Assembly: GCA_018660265.1 (NCBI GenBank)
Contig: JABJKS010000055.1
Location: 1-40,095, forward strand
Source of the DNA: Rhodospirillaceae bacterium
GTDB taxonomy: Bacteria > Pseudomonadota > Alphaproteobacteria > GCA-2731375
Reading direction: 5' to 3'
DNA length: 40,095 nucleotides
In this document: positions 31,698-40,093 of the stretch, in pieces
How the letters are laid out: every line of letters begins with the position of its first letter
Numbering within the stretch: the first letter of the stretch is position 1
Notes under the pieces: model-generated
The model's input: the letters and a program-made list of their open reading frames with translations, nothing else
Told to the model about the DNA's origin: nothing
The model's database searches: none
Translations under genes and position numbers: made by a program

Positions 31698-32576
31698 TTA
31701 ACCAAGACGCTCCTGCACAGGGGCGATGACTTCCGCGGCGTATCGCTCCAGGCCGCCGTCGATATCCTTCCTGAACTGCGCCGACGGCACGACGACCCGT
31801 GAAACGCCCAACTCCGCCATGCGCAGGGCGGAACCTACGGGATCGTCCGCATCCAGGCCGGTGGTGATCTGGATCTGGTTGGCATCGCGGCCCGCTTTTT
31901 CCGCTTCCGCGCGCACTGTGGCCAGCAATGGTGCCAGATCGCCGGACCAGCCCGTGGCGGGGAAATAGCCGTTACCCAGACGACCGGCCCGACGGGCTGC
32001 AACCTGGGTATTGCCGCCGACGACAATGGGCATGGGGCTTTGTATGGGTTTCGGGTTACAGCTCATGCCTTTAAAGTTGGCGAACTCACCGTCATAGCTG
32101 GCATCATCGGTTGCCCACAGGGCACGCATGGCGGCGATATATTCGTCCGACCGTTTGCCGCGCTTAGCAAACGGTACGCCGATGCCCTCGAACTCCTCCT
32201 CCAACCAGCCCACGCCGATGCCCAGCTCCATCCGCCCACCGGACATATAGTCCATGGTGGCCAATTGTTTTGCCAGGACCACCGGGTTCCGTTGCGGCAG
32301 CACCAGCACGCCTGTCATAAAGCGCAATGTCTTGGTGCAGGCCGCCGCGTGGGTCATCCAGACCAGCGGGTCCGGCAACAAAGTGCTGGGATCGCCCGGC
32401 AGCCGTCCCGTGGGGGAATAGGGATACTTTGAGGTATATTCCGTGGGCCAGACCACATGCTCCACCGTGACGGCAAAGGTAAAGCCAAATCGTTCCGCCG
32501 CCTGGCAGAACGTCGCCGCCCGGCCCGGTTGTGGGTAAACCGTGTTGACGAAATGGACGCCGAATTCCATGCTCAT
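31698..32576 (-). CDS. LLM class F420-dependent oxidoreductase
   Basis: A 292-aa paralogue of the next gene, first in the minus-strand operon. Motifs include T-V-E-H-V-V-W-P near residue 38, T-G-V-L-V-L-P-Q-R-N-P-V-V-L, G-R-M-E-L-G-I-G-V-G-W-L, and P-I-V-V-G-G-N-T. The ATG at 32576 is used; a second ATG at 32570 is better spaced from the AGGAAGG site, so the start may be two codons shorter. It is divergent from the enoyl-CoA hydratase across a 98-bp promoter region. The substrate is unknown. Confidence 0.85.
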   Translation of the reverse strand: MSMEFGVHFVNTVYPQPGRAATFCQAAERFGFTFAVTVEHVVWPTEYTSKYPYSPTGRLPGDPSTLLPDPLVWMTHAAACTKTLRFMTGVLVLPQRNPVVLAKQLATMDYMSGGRMELGIGVGWLEEEFEGIGVPFAKRGKRSDEYIAAMRALWATDDASYDGEFANFKGMSCNPKPIQSPMPIVVGGNTQVAARRAGRLGNGYFPATGWSGDLAPLLATVRAEAEKAGRDANQIQITTGLDADDPVGSALRMAELGVSRVVVPSAQFRKDIDGGLERYAAEVIAPVQERLG

Positions 32577-32674
32577 GTTCCTTCCTGAAGAGCAGTGTCA
32601 TTTACCTTAGAATAGCCCGGTTGCCATCGCCCTGCGAACGGTTATCTTTGCGGTAACAGAGGGAGAGATAGATC

Positions 32675-33472
32675 ATGGCAACTGTAGAGACGGAAACCCA
32701 CGGGCAAATTCTGGTGATCAGGATGAACCGCCCCGAACGGCTGAACGCTCTGAACCATGAGATGCGCTGCGAGCTGGCGGATACCTGGAGCATGTTTCGC
32801 GAAAGCGCGGAATTGGAAGTGGCAATATTCACCGGTACCGGGCGCGGCTTTTGCGCTGGAGAGGATATGAAGGAATCCCTCGAGGATGGTGCGCCCGGTG
32901 GACGGCGACCGGCCCAGGCGGATCCCTTTATGGATGGTACATTGGAGAAGCCGGTTATCGCCGCCATCAACGGCTTTGCCATGGGTGGTGGCTTCATGCT
33001 GGTGGAAGGGACAGATTTACGCGTGGCGGTCGAGGACGCGGTGTTTGAAGTGTCGGAAGCCAAACGCTGGTTATTAGGTGGCTATAACCACGGGCATATC
33101 GCCAATCTGCCATATACGGTTGCCATGGAAATGGCCCTGGGCTATCGCTTCACGGCGCAACGGTTTTATGAAATCGGTTTTCTCAACAAGGTTGTAGCGG
33201 CGGATGACTTGCTGCCAACGGCGTTGCAGATGGCGGAGCATCTGTTGACCCTGCCGCCCGCATCCCGCGTCAACACGGTGCATATGATGCGGCAAATGCG
33301 ACCGTCAATCGCGCCCAATATGGAGCGTCTGGCGGATGCCCTGCATAAACACGGTGCCAAAAGCGACAGGATGGAATCCCGCGCGGCATTCGCTGAGAAG
33401 CGTAAGCCAAACTTTATTGGTTGGGACGACCCGGAAGACCGCTATCGCCTGCCCACTTTGGACACGGTTTAG
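32675..33472 (+). CDS. Enoyl-CoA hydratase/isomerase family protein
   Basis: A 265-aa crotonase-fold protein. The oxyanion-hole segments are G-R-G-F-C-A-G-E-D-M near residue 53 and G-F-A-M-G-G-G-F near 102, both typical. The second half has V-S-E-A-K-R-W in place of the usual E-x-x-x-G-L-x-P segment, so the catalytic glutamates are not obvious and the reaction may not be simple hydration. The ATG at 32675 has GGGAGAG about 8 nt upstream. It converges with the Sel1/ankyrin gene, 8 bp between stops. It acts on CoA thioesters in the cytosol. Confidence 0.85.
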   Translation: MATVETETHGQILVIRMNRPERLNALNHEMRCELADTWSMFRESAELEVAIFTGTGRGFCAGEDMKESLEDGAPGGRRPAQADPFMDGTLEKPVIAAINGFAMGGGFMLVEGTDLRVAVEDAVFEVSEAKRWLLGGYNHGHIANLPYTVAMEMALGYRFTAQRFYEIGFLNKVVAADDLLPTALQMAEHLLTLPPASRVNTVHMMRQMRPSIAPNMERLADALHKHGAKSDRMESRAAFAEKRKPNFIGWDDPEDRYRLPTLDTV

Positions 33473-33480
33473 CCGCCTGA

Positions 33481-34887
33481 CTATTGCGCGCCAGCGGCAA
33501 CCAAACGGGCCACTATACTGATTTCGTTTTGCGCCTTGGCGCGTTGCAATGCAGTGATCCCTTGATCATCAGCGGCGTTGACGTTGGCTTGATGCGCAAT
33601 CAATTCATCGACGATATCTTCGTGCCCATTCCAGGCGGCGCGCATCAAGGGGGTCAGACCGCTGTCATCCCGCACATCGACGGATACGAACTCCTGCAAC
33701 AGAAACCGGGCGATTTCCGGATAACCATTGATGGCGGCCCACGATAATGCGGTGCGGCCACGGAAATCGGCGGCATCGATATCCACACCGGTATCCAGCA
33801 AGGTTTGCAGAACACCGTAATGACCGCGCCAGGCGGCAACGATCAAGGCAGTGCGCCCTGCTTCATTGATGCCATTGGCATCAACACCGGCGGCCAACGA
33901 CGCTTTTATGATCTCCAGATCGCCTTGCGCGGCGGCTGCCAACAAAGCCGCTTCCTTCGAAGATAATTCAACCAGATCCATGTCGGGCATTTTGGCCCGC
34001 AGATCTTTTGCCCGTTTTCGGGCCTGTCCCAACTGGCTTTCATCCAGATGCGGGGCCAGCATGATTTTGGCTTGGGCGGCACCTCTGTTTTCGATGCTTG
34101 CGGCAATATAATAAAGCGCCTGGGCCTCGACCCTGTCTTCGGGCGTGCCAAGGCCGGCAAGATGCATCTCAGCCAGGCGCAACATGGCCGGTACGTTGCC
34201 TTGTTTGACCGCCTTCTTGAAATTTACAACGGCCTGTTTGTTGTCTCGCGCGGTGCCGCGACCCTCTGCCAGGGCGCGGGCGAGATTATACTGTGCCATA
34301 ACGTAACCTTGATTGGCGGCCCGTTTGTAGCGCGTCACGGCGCGTTCCGCCGCGCGATGATGTCGATCATCACCGGTTGCTGTCTGGCGCAAATCTTCGC
34401 GAACAATGCGTGGTTCGTGGGTCCTGACGGCTCGGATCGCCGCAGCTGCCGCAGGCTTGACCGGTCGATCCAGGTAAGGCACCCGATGATGCACAGCCTG
34501 ATGGGGGGTGGTCGGGCGAAATTCTTGTTTTTTTGGCCCCGCCAATAGGCCAGGTTTTTCGTGCTCAATCTGTTTCGGCACCGCCTTTTTTGGTTGTTTT
34601 TTCAGGGGCGCTTTTTTTGGTGCTGGTTCGATTTTTGCCAGGGTTTGATCCAAAACCACAGAGATTTCGATAGCCTTTGTCGATGGTTGGGCATCTTGCT
34701 CAAAGGAAGAACTGACGAGAAATGAGCCCAATAGAAACGCATGAATGACTACGCTTCCAAGTATGGCGCGCGACCATTCCGTGGAAATCGTACTTTGGCC
34801 GAATGGGCCAGTGCTATCCGCATGTGACATCGCGTTCGAACCCAGGTGTTTTGGCAGATTTTCTTTTCTGTACCAGCCCGCCGACAT
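33481..34887 (-). CDS. TonB-like N-terminal membrane anchor fused to Sel1 and ankyrin repeats
   Basis: A 468-aa protein with one membrane segment near residues 41-60, then a Lys/Pro-rich linker (about 65-135), as in TonB-type spanners. Sel1-type repeats occupy about 184-290 and four to five ankyrin repeats about 310-466 (G-R-T-A-L-I-V-A-A-W-R-G-H, then G-R-T-A-L-S-W-A-A and L-T-P-L-M-R-A-A-W-N-G-H). The repeats should face the periplasm if the anchor is oriented as in TonB. The ATG at 34887 has AGGAC about 6 nt upstream. It lies 24 bp after the fatty acid hydroxylase gene. Its role is unknown; both repeat types bind proteins. Confidence 0.8.
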   Translation of the reverse strand: MSAGWYRKENLPKHLGSNAMSHADSTGPFGQSTISTEWSRAILGSVVIHAFLLGSFLVSSSFEQDAQPSTKAIEISVVLDQTLAKIEPAPKKAPLKKQPKKAVPKQIEHEKPGLLAGPKKQEFRPTTPHQAVHHRVPYLDRPVKPAAAAAIRAVRTHEPRIVREDLRQTATGDDRHHRAAERAVTRYKRAANQGYVMAQYNLARALAEGRGTARDNKQAVVNFKKAVKQGNVPAMLRLAEMHLAGLGTPEDRVEAQALYYIAASIENRGAAQAKIMLAPHLDESQLGQARKRAKDLRAKMPDMDLVELSSKEAALLAAAAQGDLEIIKASLAAGVDANGINEAGRTALIVAAWRGHYGVLQTLLDTGVDIDAADFRGRTALSWAAINGYPEIARFLLQEFVSVDVRDDSGLTPLMRAAWNGHEDIVDELIAHQANVNAADDQGITALQRAKAQNEISIVARLVAAGAQ

Positions 34888-34911
34888 TGAAGTCCTGGGC
34901 GCAGGACGAAA

Positions 34912-35925
34912 CTATTTCAGGGCGGCGCGCCTTGTGCGCAGGCGTTCCCGTATGGCGGCATGCGCCTCATCCGTGCCATCGTGGAAAGTGCCGAATGCCT
35001 TGTCCAACGGCGTCAGGCTGCCGCCGTAATTGCATTCGAAATACTTATGATGCAGGTAGTGGAAGTGATTGCCGCCGTCGAGATCGAAGTCCTTGGTGAC
35101 CTTAAGCTTTTGAAAGCCGCTATGGCTCAACGCCGGTAAAAATGCTGCCAAGTGTATCTGGTACAGCGCGTTCACAGGATGCAGAGCCAACAGCCATTGC
35201 ACGACAACGGTGGAGAAATACAGAATATGCTCCACCGGGTGCATGGACAGGCCCGACCAGGGGCCGATCTCCACATTATGGTGATGCAGGGCGTGAACAG
35301 GCTTGTAAAGCAGCTTTGTATGCAGAAGCCGGTGGCCAAAATAGAAATGCAGGGAATGGATTATCGGTGCCAGAAACAGCAACAGAACAAACCAACCCCA
35401 GAATAGGACCTGACTGCCGCCAAAATCAAAGAGGCCCAGATAGCCATTCGCGAAGCCCCAATAGGTTAGTACCTCATAGGCTGTCATGGTCGGAACGCCA
35501 AAGACCAGGGTGTGGAACATGTTGTCATGTACTTGATTTTTGAAACGGAAACGGCGGCTGCCGGTAGAGAGGGGTTGCGCATTGAACTTCAATTCATCGC
35601 CCTGGCCCTTGAAGACATAGAAATAGAGGTGCAGGCCGCCGAACAACACGGTCACAAACGCCACATTTCGCCCTAACAGCAGGCCGACCCACCACAACTC
35701 CAACGTCGCCATACTGGCAAGGTCCGGTGTCAGAAAGGCCCAGGTTAAAGCCGCGAAACCAAGCCAAAAAGCATTGTAAGGCCAAATGTAGCCGGGAAAG
35801 CCAAACAGCCATTTCAACGTCGCCGCCGGTCGCGGCGGCCAGGTATTGATAGGAGCCAAAGTGATGGCGTTCGCAGGGCGCCATTCGCCTCGCGCATTGC
35901 GATCATCAAATGCTGTATCGGTCAT
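34912..35925 (-). CDS. Fatty acid hydroxylase/sterol desaturase family membrane protein
   Basis: A 337-aa integral membrane di-iron enzyme. Histidine clusters are visible: H-F-Y-F-G-H-R-L-L-H, L-H-H-H-N, H-P-V-E-H, and H-F-H-Y-L-H-H, as in the fatty acid hydroxylase superfamily. Several hydrophobic stretches precede and follow them. The likely reaction is oxygen-dependent hydroxylation or desaturation of a lipid; the substrate is not known. The ATG at 35925 (M-T-D-T-A-F-D-D) is preferred over the in-frame start at 35964. The Sel1/ankyrin gene follows 24 bp downstream in the same direction. Confidence 0.87.
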   Translation of the reverse strand: MTDTAFDDRNARGEWRPANAITLAPINTWPPRPAATLKWLFGFPGYIWPYNAFWLGFAALTWAFLTPDLASMATLELWWVGLLLGRNVAFVTVLFGGLHLYFYVFKGQGDELKFNAQPLSTGSRRFRFKNQVHDNMFHTLVFGVPTMTAYEVLTYWGFANGYLGLFDFGGSQVLFWGWFVLLLFLAPIIHSLHFYFGHRLLHTKLLYKPVHALHHHNVEIGPWSGLSMHPVEHILYFSTVVVQWLLALHPVNALYQIHLAAFLPALSHSGFQKLKVTKDFDLDGGNHFHYLHHKYFECNYGGSLTPLDKAFGTFHDGTDEAHAAIRERLRTRRAALK

Positions 35926-36018
35926 TTTCCGTATCCAACCCCCAACCCCAAGCCGCGACCTCATGAAGGCCGCAATAATGCCTGAACGGGTTCAATTTGC
36001 CAATATCCGATAATGTCT

Positions 36019-36687
36019 CTACTCGATTGGCGGAGATGACTTGGGGAAGCGGTGGGTCAGGCGTTCCTGGAATTCCTGGGTGCTGTTCGTGCGGGGGAAG
36101 GGCGTGTCCGGGATTGCCAAGCCCAGAAAATTACATAATGGTTCCCAGCCTTCAGCGACATCGAATTTCAGCAAACGGTCTTTAGGGACGCTTTCGGTAA
36201 CCTCTTTGATATTCCGGCGATAGGCGGCCAGCACATGTTCCCGGTCTTCCAGGATATTTTCAAAGACCTTTGTGACGATCAGATCCCGGGACATGCGCCG
36301 CATGCGCAGACGATCCGGGTTCGTGACCTCATCATCGGTTCTGAGCATATTGGCAAGAATGGTTTTTGACATGCTTTGCCACCATGCTTCTTCATCCCGA
36401 TAGGTCAGGATAACTTTGGCATCCCGATAATGTTCGCTCAACGGACGCCAAAAATAGGCGGCCGGCCAATCGACGCAGGATTGGTAGCCGGCCAGCATGT
36501 CGTCCCAATCCGCCGCCAAACCCCCATCTTGATTTTGCGCCGCATCGTACCAGGCATCGGCGTTTTCCGGGCGATTGATAACCTCCAGCATATGGTAGCA
36601 CGGCCCCAGTCCCAGTTGTTCCAATGCCGCCTTAAGCGATAGTGTGCCCGTGCGCCCAAAGCCCGCGCCGATTACTTTGATTGTCAT
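36019..36687 (-). CDS. Sulfotransferase family P-loop protein
   Basis: A 222-aa protein with an N-terminal phosphosulfate-type loop, G-A-G-F-G-R-T-G-T-L-S-L near residues 7-18, followed by K-A-A-L-E-Q-L-G-L-G-P-C-Y-H-M-L-E. The later I-L-T-Y-R-D-E segment is the usual 3'-phosphate-binding region. This layout is that of the cytosolic sulfotransferase-like family found in many bacteria; whether it transfers sulfate is not proven. The ATG at 36687 has AAGGAAG upstream. The amidohydrolase gene ends 20 bp before it, so both are likely in one operon. Confidence 0.85.
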   Translation of the reverse strand: MTIKVIGAGFGRTGTLSLKAALEQLGLGPCYHMLEVINRPENADAWYDAAQNQDGGLAADWDDMLAGYQSCVDWPAAYFWRPLSEHYRDAKVILTYRDEEAWWQSMSKTILANMLRTDDEVTNPDRLRMRRMSRDLIVTKVFENILEDREHVLAAYRRNIKEVTESVPKDRLLKFDVAEGWEPLCNFLGLAIPDTPFPRTNSTQEFQERLTHRFPKSSPPIE

Positions 36688-36707
36688 TACAGCTTCCTTG
36701 TTCCTTA

Positions 36708-37943
36708 TTAGGGTCGATGCAGTTCCGGTAGAATTTGCGAGAAACTATTGCGTCCCCGTTTGAAACCATGCAGAGGCCGGGCGATGGTCGCGACCGCCTC
36801 CGCCCCGCTGTGGGCATCCCAGACCACCAGATCGGCAGGCTTGCCCACTTCGATGCCGTAGTCTTCCCGGCGCAGCAGACGGGCTGAGCGATTTGTCAGC
36901 ATTTCGAATATTTCCGCCATCTCATCCTCGCCGCCCCGCTGGGCCACGTTGGCATATAGATTGGCGATGCGGATAAGAGAGCAATCACCAAACGGCGTAA
37001 ACGGATTGAGGACATTGTTGGTGGAGAGGGAACAATTGACGCCGCAGGCCAACAGGGCATTGGCGTCCGCTACGCCACGCATGACGCTGTGGTCCTGATG
37101 CCGGCCCATGACAAACAGATCCGTTGCCGGCAGCACGGTGACCGCAACACCAGTGTTGGCAAGGCGCGCACCCAAATCCCGCAGCTGGTCAGGCGGCAGG
37201 CAGGAATATTTCGTGCCATGGCCCACCGCCACCCGGCCGCCCCAACCAAACTGTTCGGTCAATTCACAAACCAGATGAATGTCCATGTCATCAACGGTGG
37301 GGCCGACGTCCAGGTGAATGTCTACGTCCACATCAAATTTCCGGGCCAGTTCGAATATGCGCCGGATCTGGCCGCCATGATCCGGGTCATAGCCCGGTGC
37401 GCCACCGATCACTGTTGCGCCGTTTTTCAAGGCTGCGACCAGGTTGGCATCGGTCTCGGGTACATTGGTCAGGCCTTCCTGGGCAAAGACACAAAGCTCT
37501 ATATCAATGGCCCAGCGGTAGTCTGCCGCCAGTTGCTTCAACGCCTCAAACCCGCGCAGGCCGCCGTTGGGGTCCAGCTCCACATGGGTGCGCATATGGG
37601 TGGTGCCGTTGACGACGCATTGTTCCACCGTTTCTTTGGCACGTGTATAGACGTCCTCCTGGCTGAAACCCGGCTTCACCGCCGATACACGGTGCATGTG
37701 ATCCGTGCCCCGATCAGGCGCGGCTGTGCAGCGGTCCATGATTCGGGATTTGTCCAGATGGATGTGGCTTTCGATCAAACCGGGGGAGACCAGGCGTCCG
37801 CTCATCTCCCACTCATTGCCGTCTGCTGCCAAATTGGGCTCAATGGCCGCGATGGTGTCCCCTTGAACCGCAATGTCCATTAATGGTGTGTCAGCTGCCG
37901 TGCCCGCGATACGTGCTCCGCGCAGGATCAGATCGAACGCCAT
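36708..37943 (-). CDS. CodA-like amidohydrolase family protein
   Basis: A 411-aa protein of the cytosine-deaminase-like amidohydrolase group. H60-I-H62-L-D-K65 and H210, H242 match metal and substrate residues, and the barrel layout fits. At the place where CodA has G-H-D-D-V (metal-ligand Asp), this protein reads S-T-N-N-V, and the following D-P is N-P, so three acidic residues are Asn. I recall close relatives with the same N-N-V-L-N-P-F-T-P-F-G-D pattern, so it looks like a family trait. The ATG at 37943 has GGGGGAG upstream. It is divergent from the OYE-type gene across 90 bp. The substrate and activity are open. Confidence 0.85.
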   Translation of the reverse strand: MAFDLILRGARIAGTAADTPLMDIAVQGDTIAAIEPNLAADGNEWEMSGRLVSPGLIESHIHLDKSRIMDRCTAAPDRGTDHMHRVSAVKPGFSQEDVYTRAKETVEQCVVNGTTHMRTHVELDPNGGLRGFEALKQLAADYRWAIDIELCVFAQEGLTNVPETDANLVAALKNGATVIGGAPGYDPDHGGQIRRIFELARKFDVDVDIHLDVGPTVDDMDIHLVCELTEQFGWGGRVAVGHGTKYSCLPPDQLRDLGARLANTGVAVTVLPATDLFVMGRHQDHSVMRGVADANALLACGVNCSLSTNNVLNPFTPFGDCSLIRIANLYANVAQRGGEDEMAEIFEMLTNRSARLLRREDYGIEVGKPADLVVWDAHSGAEAVATIARPLHGFKRGRNSFSQILPELHRP

Positions 37944-38033
37944 GGGTCTCCCCCTTTTTTTCTTATAGATGACGATGCCTCTACAATAGCTTAGCCTATC
38001 CGCGACGATCACCTAAGTAAGGAATTCCCCAAC

Positions 38034-39986
38034 ATGTCCGCTTATCCCAACCTTTTCTCGCCCCTGAAAATCGGAACGCGGGAAAGCCGCAACCGCGTTG
38101 CCGTACCCGCAACCCTGACGAATTTTGGCGTTGCCAACCGGATTACTGAAAAATGGGGCAACTACCTGATTGAGCGGGCCAGGGGCGGCGCTGGTTTGAT
38201 CGTCTCGGAAATAATCGCCGTGGATCCGGAGGCCATTGCCCACGGGGCCGTTGTCACCGGCTTTGATGACAGCAACGACGGGGGCTTTACGACCGTTGCC
38301 AAAGATGTCCATGCCGCCGGTGCCCTGTTGGTGGGGCAGCTATGGCACCCGGGCCGGCAGCAACTATGGCATCCCACAAAGACACCCATGGGTGTCTCGG
38401 AACAGCCCGATGCGTTAAGCTGGACCGTGCCCCATGTGATGTCGGGCGAACAGGTTGGCCGGGTGGCCGCGGCCTATATTGCCACTGCGGCACGGTTGGC
38501 CCGGTGCGGTTTTGCAGGCGTCGAACTTCATGGTGCCCATGGCTATCTGATCGGGCAATTCCTCTCGCCGTGGTCCAATACCAGGGACGATCAATATGGT
38601 GGCGATATTGAAGGACGAACCCGCTTTGCCAGGGACATCGCGCAAGGCATTCGGGCAGCCTGTGGTGCTGACTTTATCGTCGGCCTGAAAATGCCGGGCG
38701 ACGAAGGGGTCGCAGGCGGCATCGATGTAGATGAGGCGGCCTTGTTGACGGCGCGATTGTCGCAAACCGGTGACTTCGACTATTTCGCCTATGGCCAGGG
38801 TAATTTTTCCTTGTCCCTGGAAACCCATGTTCCTGATCTGCATTTCCGGCCCGGCCACTACATGGACATTCCAAAACGTATGCGGGCTGCCGCCAACGGC
38901 GTGCCGGTCATGGCCCTGGGCCGGATTGGGCAACCGGAACTGGCCGAACAAATCGTGACGGAAGGCTATGGCGATCTGGTTGGCATGTCCCGGGCCCATA
39001 TTGCGGATGCCGCCTGGGCCCGAAAGGCAGCGGCAGGACGATCGGAGGACATTCGCCCCACGGTCTTTGATAACTGGGCCTGGGGTGAAATTCATGCTGG
39101 TAAGCCCCTGGCGGAACACCACAATCCATATGTGGGTTTGGCGGGGGAGGCGGACATCGAACTGACGCCTAGTGCGACCGCCAAGACAATCGCCGTGGTT
39201 GGTGCCGGTCCCGGTGGCTTGGAAGCTGCCTGGATCGCTGCCGCGCGTGGGCACCAAGTGACGTTGTTCGGTGCGGGGGCGGATGTGGGTGGTAAATTGC
39301 GCCTGGATGGCACCCTGCCCGGACGGTCTGAGATGCATAAGATCATCGACTATCAAAAACGCATGGCGGAACGTCATGGCGTGAATTTCGTACTAGGGAA
39401 AAATGCCAGTGCTGAAGACGTCTTGGCGATTGAGCCTGATGCGGTGGTCCTGGCCACGGGGGCCGGTCTGCGCCGTCCCGCGAACCTTTCAGCCAGCGCC
39501 GATCCGGTCGTCGACGGCATGGCCTATATTCGCGAACATGCCGGGCAATCGGAAGCGCGGAAAGGTACTGTGCTGCTGTTCGATCAGGATCATGGGGTTA
39601 CGGTTTACGGCCTGGCGGACCTGTTGGCGGAACAATTTGAGAAGGTCATTTTGGTCACGCCACGGACAGCTATTGGACAGAACGTGAATTATTGCAGTGC
39701 TATCGGCGTGCATCGTCGCTTGCACCAGGGGGGCGTGGAAATCCTGCCCGCCCATGACCTGATCGATTATCGCGATGGTGCTGTGGTCTTGCGCAATGTC
39801 TTCACGGAAGGCAAGAAAACTCTGCCCGATATCATGCAGGTCATCTATGCCACCCCACGCTTGGCCAATGATGTCTTGGCGGATAGCTTTGGCAATGTCC
39901 CGGTGCATGCCATCGGTGATTGCCTATCGCCCCGCAACCTGATGGCAGCAATTCATGGCGGCCATATTGTTGGCACGACGCTATAG
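38034..39986 (+). CDS. OYE/2,4-dienoyl-CoA reductase-type flavoprotein lacking Fe-S cysteines
   Basis: A 650-aa two-part flavoenzyme. Residues 1-340 form an Old Yellow Enzyme FMN barrel (Q-L-W-H-P-G-R near 102, G-V-E-L-H-G-A-H-G-Y near 162, S-N-T-R-D-D-Q-Y-G-G near 181). Residues 385-650 form the NAD(P)/FAD part with V-V-G-A-G-P-G-G-L-E near 388. In FadH, trimethylamine dehydrogenase and relatives the segment between them carries C-x2-C-x3-C-x11-C for a 4Fe-4S cluster. Here residues 341-365 contain no cysteine at all: R-P-T-V-F-D-N-W-A-W follows where R-P-C-I-G-C is expected. The ATG at 38034 has AAGGAAT upstream. Electron transfer between the halves would have to work without the cluster. 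The substrate is unknown. Confidence 0.87.
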   Translation: MSAYPNLFSPLKIGTRESRNRVAVPATLTNFGVANRITEKWGNYLIERARGGAGLIVSEIIAVDPEAIAHGAVVTGFDDSNDGGFTTVAKDVHAAGALLVGQLWHPGRQQLWHPTKTPMGVSEQPDALSWTVPHVMSGEQVGRVAAAYIATAARLARCGFAGVELHGAHGYLIGQFLSPWSNTRDDQYGGDIEGRTRFARDIAQGIRAACGADFIVGLKMPGDEGVAGGIDVDEAALLTARLSQTGDFDYFAYGQGNFSLSLETHVPDLHFRPGHYMDIPKRMRAAANGVPVMALGRIGQPELAEQIVTEGYGDLVGMSRAHIADAAWARKAAAGRSEDIRPTVFDNWAWGEIHAGKPLAEHHNPYVGLAGEADIELTPSATAKTIAVVGAGPGGLEAAWIAAARGHQVTLFGAGADVGGKLRLDGTLPGRSEMHKIIDYQKRMAERHGVNFVLGKNASAEDVLAIEPDAVVLATGAGLRRPANLSASADPVVDGMAYIREHAGQSEARKGTVLLFDQDHGVTVYGLADLLAEQFEKVILVTPRTAIGQNVNYCSAIGVHRRLHQGGVEILPAHDLIDYRDGAVVLRNVFTEGKKTLPDIMQVIYATPRLANDVLADSFGNVPVHAIGDCLSPRNLMAAIHGGHIVGTTL

Positions 39987-39992
39987 CGTGCC

Positions 39993-40093
39993 AGAGCATT
40001 TCCGACTAGGAAATGCGCCGACTCTTAAGAATCGAGCAATTGTTCCAATCACATCGAATAGCAAAGCGATTCTCTTTAGACCGGAATTGCTCT
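39993..40093. repeat. AGAGCATTTCCG-type palindromic repeat element
   Basis: The 12-bp ends AGAGCATTTCCG (39993-40004) and CGGAATTGCTCT (40082-40093) are inverted repeats with one mismatch. Inside, GCATTTCC (39996-40003) pairs with GGAAATGC (40009-40016) as a hairpin, and a GAATCG...CGATTC pair sits in the middle. I recognise this as the kind of intergenic palindrome common in alphaproteobacteria. It begins 6 bp after the OYE-type stop codon. Confidence 0.7.
39996..40016 (+). terminator. 8-bp hairpin after the OYE-type gene
   Basis: GCATTTCC and GGAAATGC form a perfect stem with a 5-nt loop, 9 bp after the stop codon. It is part of the palindromic repeat and lacks a T run, so termination is only possible. 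Confidence 0.35.

Noticed and set aside
38415-39377. 320-aa open frame on the minus strand
   Set aside because: It lies fully inside the OYE-type gene, has no family-like motifs, and is a codon-bias shadow.
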